Below are positions 59,112 through 64,000 of a stretch of 64,000 bases of DNA, in pieces. Below the pieces are notes generated by a model. That model saw only the letters and a program-made list of their open reading frames with translations, was not told the origin of the DNA and searched no databases. The translations under genes and the position numbers were made by a program. Origin of the DNA: Myxococcota bacterium (lineage in GTDB: Bacteria > Myxococcota_A > UBA9160 > UBA4427). The stretch spans positions 186,001 through 250,000 of the forward strand of contig JAWKRT010000003.1 in the NCBI GenBank assembly GCA_041389495.1. Reading direction: 5' to 3'. Position 1 is the first letter of the stretch; every line of letters starts with the position of its first letter.

Positions 59112-59623
59112 GCCTCTCCGACTTCGGCTCGATCGCGCTGCGGCGCCTGCTCGACGAGCACGCCGACGCGGTGCTCGCGACGCACGCGCACCGCGGCGAC
59201 GCGACGGCGCTCGTCGAGCGGGGCGCGCTCGCGCGCGTGCTGCGCTTCCTGCGCGACGACCCGGCGTGCGGCTTCGCGATGCTCGCCGACCTCTGTGCCG
59301 TCGACTACCTCGGGATGGCGGGCGACACCGACGCCGCGCTCGGGCGCTTCGAGGTCGTCTACCACCTGCTCGCACCCGAGACGCTCGCGCGCGTGCGCGT
59401 GAAGGCACGGGTGCCGGCCGACGCGCCCGAGGCCTCGAGCGTCTGCGCGATCTGGCCCGCCGCCAACTGGATGGAGCGCGAGGTCTTCGACCTCTATGGC
59501 ATCCGCTTCGCCGGCCACCCCGACCTGCGTCGGCTGCTCCTCTACGACGAGTTCGAGGGCCATCCGCTGCGCAAGGACTATCCGAAGACGCGCCGGCAGC
59601 CGCTCATCGGGCCGGGGGGCTGA
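59108..59623 (+). CDS. nuoC: NADH-quinone oxidoreductase subunit C
   Basis: A 171-residue (30-kDa type) peripheral subunit. Hallmarks: MLADLCAVDYLG, FEVVYHLLA, RVRVKARVPAD, VCAIWPAANWMEREVFDLYGIRFAGHPDLRRLLLYDEFEGHPLRKDYP. It has no metal site. It starts at GTG 59108 overlapping nuoI. The spacing to nuoD is a single base, so coupled translation is expected. It is separate from nuoD, not fused as in E. coli. Confidence 0.95.
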   Translation: MSLSDFGSIALRRLLDEHADAVLATHAHRGDATALVERGALARVLRFLRDDPACGFAMLADLCAVDYLGMAGDTDAALGRFEVVYHLLAPETLARVRVKARVPADAPEASSVCAIWPAANWMEREVFDLYGIRFAGHPDLRRLLLYDEFEGHPLRKDYPKTRRQPLIGPGG

Positions 59624-59624
59624 C

Positions 59625-60815
59625 GTGGCGAGCGACCTGCACACCGAGCACCAGCAGCTCAACATGGGGCCGTCGCATCCGGCGACGCACGGCACGGTGA
59701 AGTTCGACGTCGAGCTCGACGGCGAGACGATCGTCCGGCTCGACGTCGAGGTCGGCTACCTGCACCGCGGCTTCGAGAAGGAGTGCGAGTCGGGCAGCTG
59801 GTACCAGGCGATCCCGTACACCGACCGCCTCAACTACAACTCCGCCGCGCTCGCGAACCTCGGCTTCTGCATGGCGGTCGAGAAGCTGCTCGACGTGCGC
59901 GTGCCGGAGCGCTGCGAGTGGCTGCGCATGATCGCGGGCGAGCTCGCCCGCGTGGCCGACCACCTGACGCGCTGCGGTGCCGCGTGTCTCGAGCTGCAGG
60001 CGATGACGCCCTTCCTGTACGGGATCGAGGCGCGCGAGCTCGTGTGGGACCTGCTCGAGGAGCTCTGCGGCGCGCGCGTCACGTCGAACTACGTGCGCAT
60101 CGGCGGCGTGAAGCACGGCATGCCCGCGTCCTTCCCGCGGCGCGCGCGCGAGCTCGTCGCGCGCGTGCGCACGCTGCTCGCGGACTTCGACGCCGTCGTC
60201 ACGAGCAACCGCGTCTTCGTGGATCGCCTGCGCGACGTCGGCGTCCTCCCCGCGCGCGACTGCATCGCGTACGGCGTGACGGGGCCGCTGCTGCGCGCGG
60301 CCGGCGTGCCGCTCGACCTGCGCAAGGACGCCCCGTACCTGCGCTATGCGGAGGTCGACTTCGACGTCCCGATCGGCACGGTCGGCGACAACTACGACCG
60401 CTATCTGGTGTGCGTCGCCGAGATGGAGCAGGGGCTCCGCATCGTCGAGCAGTGCGTCGAGCGTCTCGAGGCGCTCGGGCCGGGCCCCGTCGACGTCCTC
60501 GACGCGCGCGTGCGCTGGCCGGCCAAGGCGCGCGTCTTCAACCGGATGGAGGAGATGATCCAGCAGTTCAAGGCGGTGACGGAGGGACCGCGCGTGCCGC
60601 GCGGCGAGGCCTACACGGCGATCGAGTCCGCGAACGGCGAGCTCGGCTTCTACGTCGTGTCCGACGGCAGCGAGCGGCCCTGGAAGGTGCGCTGCCGGCC
60701 GCCGAGCCTGCTGAACCTCCAGCCGCTCGGCGCGATGCTCGAGGGCGCGCTGCTCGCCGACCTGATCCCGACCTTCGACTTCGTGAACATGGTCGGCGGC
60801 GAGTGCGACCGGTGA
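59625..60815 (+). CDS. nuoD: NADH-quinone oxidoreductase subunit D
   Basis: A 396-residue 49-kDa subunit forming the quinone pocket with NuoB. Signatures: LNMGPSHPATHGTVKFDVELDGE, EVGYLHRGFEKECE, PYTDRLNYNSAALANLGF, IRIGGVKHGMP-like YVRIGGVKHGMP, GDNYDRYLVCVAEMEQ, and the C-terminal DLIPTFDFVNMVGGECDR. His and Tyr quinone ligands (HPATHG, PYTDRLNY) are intact. GTG 59625 is one base after nuoC. It overlaps the next small gene (GTGA). Confidence 0.96.
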   Translation: MASDLHTEHQQLNMGPSHPATHGTVKFDVELDGETIVRLDVEVGYLHRGFEKECESGSWYQAIPYTDRLNYNSAALANLGFCMAVEKLLDVRVPERCEWLRMIAGELARVADHLTRCGAACLELQAMTPFLYGIEARELVWDLLEELCGARVTSNYVRIGGVKHGMPASFPRRARELVARVRTLLADFDAVVTSNRVFVDRLRDVGVLPARDCIAYGVTGPLLRAAGVPLDLRKDAPYLRYAEVDFDVPIGTVGDNYDRYLVCVAEMEQGLRIVEQCVERLEALGPGPVDVLDARVRWPAKARVFNRMEEMIQQFKAVTEGPRVPRGEAYTAIESANGELGFYVVSDGSERPWKVRCRPPSLLNLQPLGAMLEGALLADLIPTFDFVNMVGGECDR

Positions 60816-61066
60816 GCGCCGCCGCGCGCCACGCGCTCTGGCAGCGGCTCGGTGCGCCCGCCGAGCAGATCGGCAGCGTGAACGAGCCGCGGACCCGCTC
60901 CGAGGCCGGGCTCGTCTGGAACGAGAAGTGGGTGTACCGGCGCGCGCGCACGCGCGAGGTCGAGCGCGTCGTGCTCTGGAACCGGTACGACCTCGTGGGC
61001 GTGCTGCGCGCGGGGCCGGGCGGCGCGCTCGAGCGCGACCGCGCGCTGGAGGAGGCCGTGCGGTGA
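60812..61066 (+). CDS. Small protein in nuo operon, unknown
   Basis: An 84-residue soluble, charged protein. Visible blocks are HALWQRLGAPAEQIGSVNEPRTR and GLVWNEKWVYRRARTREVERVVLWNRYDLVGVLR. No signal peptide, membrane helix or cysteines. The GTG start overlaps nuoD, and the stop overlaps the next gene, so it is translated as part of the nuo chain. It is not a recognised complex I subunit. A role as an assembly factor or accessory subunit is only a guess from context. Confidence 0.75.
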   Translation: MSAAARHALWQRLGAPAEQIGSVNEPRTRSEAGLVWNEKWVYRRARTREVERVVLWNRYDLVGVLRAGPGGALERDRALEEAVR

Positions 61067-61539
61067 GCGGCCCGCCGCCGCTGCGGCCCTTCGGGCTCGT
61101 CCTCCACCACGACGGCCGCTGGACGCACGAGGGGCATCCCATCCTCAACCGCAGGCTGCGCGAGCACTTCGACCGCTCGGTCGCCTTCCTGCCCGACGAG
61201 GGCGAGCGCGGGAAGTACGTCGTCACGCTCCGCCACTTCCGCGGCGAGGTCGAGGTCGAGGAAGCCGGGTTCTTCGTGCGCGCCGTCGATCTCGCGCGCG
61301 GCCGCGTCGCGCTCTCGGACGGGAGCGAGGACGCGCTCGACGTCGGGTCGCTGCGGGTGTCGGCGATCGATGGCGCGTGGCTGTGCCGCGTGAAACGCGC
61401 GCTCGTCGAGGGGGGCGTCGACGCGCGCTTCACCCACGCCGCGCAGGCCGAGCTCGCCGCCGCGGTCGAGCTCGACGAGGCCGGCGAGCCCGGCGTCGCG
61501 GTCGCGGGCGCCTGGCGCCGTCTGCCCGATCTCGCCTGA
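61063..61539 (+). CDS. DUF1285-like protein in nuo operon
   Basis: A 158-residue soluble protein. The pattern GLVLHHDGRWTHEGHPILNRRLREHFDRSVAFLPDEGERGKYVVTLRHFRGEVEVEEAGFFVRAVDL resembles DUF1285 (strand, turn, 'G.PI....L...F', strand, V..E.APF.V..V), a family of unknown function. The C-terminal half (VDARFTHAAQAELAAAVELDEAG) is specific to this lineage. GTG 61063 overlaps the 84-residue gene. End of the nuoI-C-D transcript. Confidence 0.65.
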   Translation: MSGPPPLRPFGLVLHHDGRWTHEGHPILNRRLREHFDRSVAFLPDEGERGKYVVTLRHFRGEVEVEEAGFFVRAVDLARGRVALSDGSEDALDVGSLRVSAIDGAWLCRVKRALVEGGVDARFTHAAQAELAAAVELDEAGEPGVAVAGAWRRLPDLA

Positions 61540-61575
61540 GGCGCATGCGAGGGCCGGGGCGGAGGGCGCGGTCGC

Positions 61576-61986
61576 CTAGCCGAGCGAGCGGGCGATCGCG
61601 ACGCCCGCGGCCACGCCCGCGATCGCGGCCGCAACGCTGCCGACCGCGTTCGCGCAGGCGAGTGCCGCGCGCCCGTCGAGCGCGAGGCGGAGCGTGTCGA
61701 GACCGAAGCTCGAGAAGGTCGTGAAGCCGCCGAGCACCCCGGCGACCGCGAAGGCGCGCAGCGTCGGCCCGAGCCAGCCGTGCTCGTCGGCGAGCGTCGC
61801 GAACACGCCGATCGCGAAGCAGCCGATCGTGTTGACCGCGAAGAGCCCCCACGGAAAGACCGCGGCCGCGCGCGCGTCGACGGCGAGCGCGACCGCGACG
61901 CGCAGGCACGCGCCGAGGCCGCCGCCCGCGAAGATCGCGAGCCACATCGCGAGGGTCGCGCTCGCAGAAGAAGGGGAGCCCGCCAC
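61576..61986 (-). CDS. crcB: Fluoride ion transporter CrcB (Fluc)
   Basis: A 136-residue four-helix fluoride channel subunit. Markers: FAGGGLGACLRVAVALAV, GLFAVNTIGCFAIGVF (the Asn-containing motif), and GVLGGFTTFSSFGLDT, with the paired Phe residues that line the pore. GTG 61986 begins 7 nt after a TAGCGTGCG promoter (leaderless) and adds 13 residues to a possible ATG start at 61947. A fluoride riboswitch would be expected upstream; the leaderless arrangement leaves no room for one. Confidence 0.9.
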   Translation of the reverse strand: MAGSPSSASATLAMWLAIFAGGGLGACLRVAVALAVDARAAAVFPWGLFAVNTIGCFAIGVFATLADEHGWLGPTLRAFAVAGVLGGFTTFSSFGLDTLRLALDGRAALACANAVGSVAAAIAGVAAGVAIARSLG

Positions 61987-61990
61987 GCCG

Positions 61991-61999
61991 CGCACGCTA
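61991..61999 (-). promoter_or_regulatory. Leaderless-type -10 element (TAGCGTGCG) for crcB
   Basis: TAGCGT (61999 to 61994) followed by GCG; GTG 61986 begins 7 nt beyond. Confidence 0.55.
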
Positions 62000-62074
62000 C
62001 CGCAGCGCGCCCGGCCCGCCGCGGCGCGGCGTCGATTGACGCCCCGGCGGCGCCGCGGTACCTCCCGACCTCCC

Positions 62075-62149
62075 GGCGCCGTAGCCAAGCTGGTAAGGCA
62101 AGGGCCTGCAAAGCCCCGATCGGCGGTTCGAATCCGCCCGGCGCCTCCA
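62075..62149 (+). tRNA. tRNA-Cys (anticodon GCA)
   Basis: The acceptor GGCGCCG pairs with CGGCGCC. The D-arm is GTAGCCAAGCTGGTAAGGCA, the anticodon stem-loop GGGCCTGCAAAGCCC places GCA at the apex, and the T-arm is GGCGGTTCGAATCCGCC. Discriminator T is typical for tRNA-Cys, and the CCA end (62147-62149) is encoded. All arms fold without mismatch. It stands alone between crcB and the gamma carbonic anhydrase gene, on the latter's strand. Confidence 0.97.
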
Positions 62150-62268
62150 ACGACCGTCTTCGCCCGCCGCGTCCGCGCGCGCCCCGCGGCGCGGGTGCTC
62201 GCCGCGTACGCGCGAGCGCGCGTCCCTCGCGACGCGACGCGACTCCACGCAACGCGACGCGGGTCGGG

Positions 62269-62274
62269 TAGCCT
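62269..62274 (+). promoter_or_regulatory. Leaderless-type -10 element (TAGCCT) for the carbonic anhydrase gene
   Basis: TAGCCT is followed by CGCGGC and then ATG 62281, exactly 6 nt beyond the hexamer. No ribosome site is possible in the leader. Confidence 0.55.
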
Positions 62275-62280
62275 CGCGGC

Positions 62281-62895
62281 ATGCCGACGCCGCACCCCGA
62301 CCCGACCTCCGACGCGCGCCTCGGCCGCGACGTCTTCCTCGCCCCTGGCGCGCAGCTCTACGGAGCCGTCGAGATCGCCGACCGCGGCTCGGTCTGGCCG
62401 CACGCCGTGGTGCGCGCCGAAGCGAACCGCGTCGCCGTCGGGCGCGTCTCGAACCTCCAGGACTTCGCGATGCTCCACGTCGGCTACGAGCACTCGACGG
62501 TGATCGGCGCCTTCTGCTCGGTCACGCACCACGCGACCGTGCACGGCGCGATCGTCGAGGACGCGTGCCTGATCGGCATCAACGCCGTCGTGATGGACGG
62601 AGCGGTGATCGGTCGCGGCTCGATCGTCGCGCCGGGCGCCGTCGTGCGCGAGGGCACGGTCGTGCCGCCGCACTCGATCGTCGCGGGCGTGCCCGCGAAG
62701 GTGCTGAAGACGCGCGACAGCGAGCGCGAGAACCGGCTCAACGCGTGGCAGTACTTCCGCAACGCGCGTGCCTATGCGCGCGGCGACCACCGCGCCTGGG
62801 AGGGCCGCGCCTACCGCGGCTGGCTCGAGTGGATGCGCGACGCGATCGCGGCCGATCGCGACCTCGCGCCGGACTTCGACCCCCGCGTCGAGTGA
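62281..62895 (+). CDS. Gamma-class carbonic anhydrase-like protein
   Basis: A 204-residue left-handed beta-helix protein. The metal ligands of gamma carbonic anhydrases are present: His in LQDFAMLHVG and two in SVTHHATVHGAIV, followed by hexapeptide turns (LIGINAVVMDGAVIGRGSIVAPGAVVREGTVVPPHSIVAGVPAKVLK). The C-terminal helix (RENRLNAWQYFRNARAY) resembles the YrdA/CaiE/PaaY subgroup. Catalysis is plausible but not proven by sequence. The complex I neighbourhood is suggestive, since gamma-CA proteins attach to complex I in plants. ATG 62281 is leaderless-type. Confidence 0.88.
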   Translation: MPTPHPDPTSDARLGRDVFLAPGAQLYGAVEIADRGSVWPHAVVRAEANRVAVGRVSNLQDFAMLHVGYEHSTVIGAFCSVTHHATVHGAIVEDACLIGINAVVMDGAVIGRGSIVAPGAVVREGTVVPPHSIVAGVPAKVLKTRDSERENRLNAWQYFRNARAYARGDHRAWEGRAYRGWLEWMRDAIAADRDLAPDFDPRVE

Positions 62896-62916
62896 GGCGC
62901 GACGCGTCGCGCGCGG

Positions 62917-64000
62917 CTAGCCCTCGCGCCACGCGCCCCAGCGGTGGTCGGCCGACAGCAGCGGCGCGGCGTCGATGCCCTCGTCGCGCTGGCGCAGCGC
63001 GAGGTCGAGCCGCACCGCCGCGTGCACGAGCCCGAGGTGGCTGAAGGCCTGCGGGAAGTTGCCGAGCAGCGCCCCCGTCGCCGGGTCGACCTCCTCGGCG
63101 AGCAGGCCGACGTGGTTCGCGGCGCCCGCATGGGCGGCGAACACGTCGAGCGCCTCGTCGAGCCGGCCGGCGAGCGCGAGCGCCTCCGCGAGCCAGAACC
63201 CGCAGAGCAGGAAGGCGCCCTCGGCCCCGTCGATCCCGTCCTCGCCCGCATAACGACGGAGGAAGCGGCCGACGCCGAGCTCGCGCCGCACGCGGTCGAG
63301 CGTGTGCACGACGCGCGGGTCGTCGCCGGGGAGGAATCCGTAGACGGGCAGCAGGAGCAGCGTCGCGTCGGCGTCGTCGCCGCCGTACGTCCCGGTGAAG
63401 CTCTGCGCGCGCTCGCTCCACCCGCGCGTCTCGATGTCCGAGCGCAGGCGCAGGTGCGCGGCGCGCCAGCGCTCCTGCTCGCGGTCGCCGCCGAAGAGCG
63501 GCGCGAGGCGGAGCGCGCGGTCGAGCGCGACCCACGTCATCAGCTTGCTGTGCAGGTGGTGTCGGGGACGCGCGCGCGGCTCCCAGATGCCGTGGTCGGG
63601 CTCGTCGATCGTGTCGGCGGCGCGGTCGACGAGGTGGCGGATCTCGCGCCACAGGCGCAGCGACGTGAGGCCACCGGTGTTCTCGTGCAGGAACACCGCG
63701 TCGAGCAGCGGGCCGACGATGTCGTGCTGGCGCTGCAGGGCCGCCGCGTTGCCGATGCGGACGGGCGCGCTCCCCGCATGCCCGGCGAAGTGCCCGAGGA
63801 TCTCCTCGCGCGCGACGTCGTTGCCGTCGATCGACACCATGATGTCGAGCGCGCCGCGACGGTCCACGCAGTCGCGCACGAAGTGGAAGAAGCGCAGCGC
63901 CTCGGGCCCGTAGCCGATCAGGTTCATCGCGCGGATCGCCATCGCGCTGTCGCGCGTCCACGAGAACCGGTAGTCCCAGTTGCGCGTTCCGCCCGGCCAC
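62917..64000 (-). CDS. GH15 family glycoside hydrolase (trehalase/glucoamylase-like), 5' end cut by the window edge
   Basis: 361 codons are visible, and the frame is open at the right edge. It runs GGTRNWDYRFSWTRDSAMAI at the visible N-end, DIMVSIDGN, ENTGGLTSLRLW, DEPDHGIWEPRARPRHHLHSKLMTWVALDRAL, GTYGGDDADATLLLLP, AEGAFLLCGFWLAEALAL and LLAEEVDPATGALLGNFPQAFSHLGLV. The acid Glu (GIWEPR) and base Glu (AEEVDP) of the GH15 family are present, so an active alpha-glucosidase-type enzyme (trehalase, glucoamylase or dextranase) is expected. Cytoplasmic location cannot be judged without the N-terminus. Confidence 0.9.
   Translation of the reverse strand, partial: WPGGTRNWDYRFSWTRDSAMAIRAMNLIGYGPEALRFFHFVRDCVDRRGALDIMVSIDGNDVAREEILGHFAGHAGSAPVRIGNAAALQRQHDIVGPLLDAVFLHENTGGLTSLRLWREIRHLVDRAADTIDEPDHGIWEPRARPRHHLHSKLMTWVALDRALRLAPLFGGDREQERWRAAHLRLRSDIETRGWSERAQSFTGTYGGDDADATLLLLPVYGFLPGDDPRVVHTLDRVRRELGVGRFLRRYAGEDGIDGAEGAFLLCGFWLAEALALAGRLDEALDVFAAHAGAANHVGLLAEEVDPATGALLGNFPQAFSHLGLVHAAVRLDLALRQRDEGIDAAPLLSADHRWGAWREG

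Overview
The window is a 64-kb piece of a very GC-rich bacterial chromosome (by eye about 70% or more G+C, with strong G/C third-position bias). There are no phage, IS or CRISPR elements. GlnRS, a single-chain (homodimeric type) PDH E1, an aspartate-nucleophile epoxide-hydrolase-like protein, phosphatidylcholine synthase, a Cys-rich (2Fe-2S type) ferrochelatase, a split complex I cluster and a transmembrane Ser/Thr kinase fit a Gram-negative, aerobic, GC-rich bacterium of deltaproteobacterial/myxobacterial grade. That placement is inference; no rRNA is present. The sequence is gene-dense, with many GTG starts and ATGA/GTGA overlaps. Layout: 1-5.6 kb holds a GST-like protein (partial), glnS, two tandem secreted paralogues with a C-terminal VPALP tail, and an epoxide-hydrolase-like gene. 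5.6-9.1 kb holds a monooxygenase-fold protein, an AlgI-type O-acyltransferase with its AlgX/AlgJ-like partner, and a cupin. 9.1-14.5 kb holds divergent 2-hydroxyacid dehydrogenase and acyl-CoA-ligase-like genes, then a four-gene 2-oxoacid:ferredoxin oxidoreductase operon. 14.6-19.5 kb holds two small secreted proteins and aceE-aceF. 19.6-21.9 kb holds an enoyl-CoA hydratase and an EAL protein. 21.9-27.2 kb is a six-gene operon (TetR, diiron protein, two hydrolases flanking an SDR, methyltransferase) whose promoter is overlapped by a candidate TetR operator. 27.3-37.6 kb holds a CDF transporter, a MalY-like enzyme, then a phosphate island (arsC-phoR-phoB-phoU divergent from pstSCAB). 37.6-47.3 kb holds lpdA-lipA, a kinase-lipoprotein pair, a GNAT-like protein, clpS-clpA and a His/Arg/Asp-rich secreted protein. 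47.4-55.5 kb holds MATE-ispH, hemE-hemG-hemH, a two-receiver regulator and phosphatidylcholine synthase. 55.6-61.5 kb is a complex I segment (nuoB, then nuoI-C-D and two small unknowns) with a 2-oxoacid dehydrogenase E2 and lipB between nuoB and nuoI. 61.6-64 kb holds crcB, tRNA-Cys, a gamma carbonic anhydrase and a GH15 enzyme (partial). Lipoate metabolism runs through the window: lipA beside lpdA, lipB beside an E2, and aceEF, with an iron-sulfur oxidoreductase as the parallel route. The most striking signal is not a gene. Many start regions carry a -10-like TANNNT, usually followed directly by GCG, and in at least nine genes the start codon lies only 6-8 nt after this hexamer. This implies leaderless or nearly leaderless mRNAs, and I used it to correct several gene starts. 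Other points of note are a LipB whose only available start is CTG, a frameshift with probable internal deletion in hemG, an acyl-CoA-ligase-like enzyme lacking its usual C-terminal catalytic lysine, and the E2/lipB insertion in the nuo cluster.
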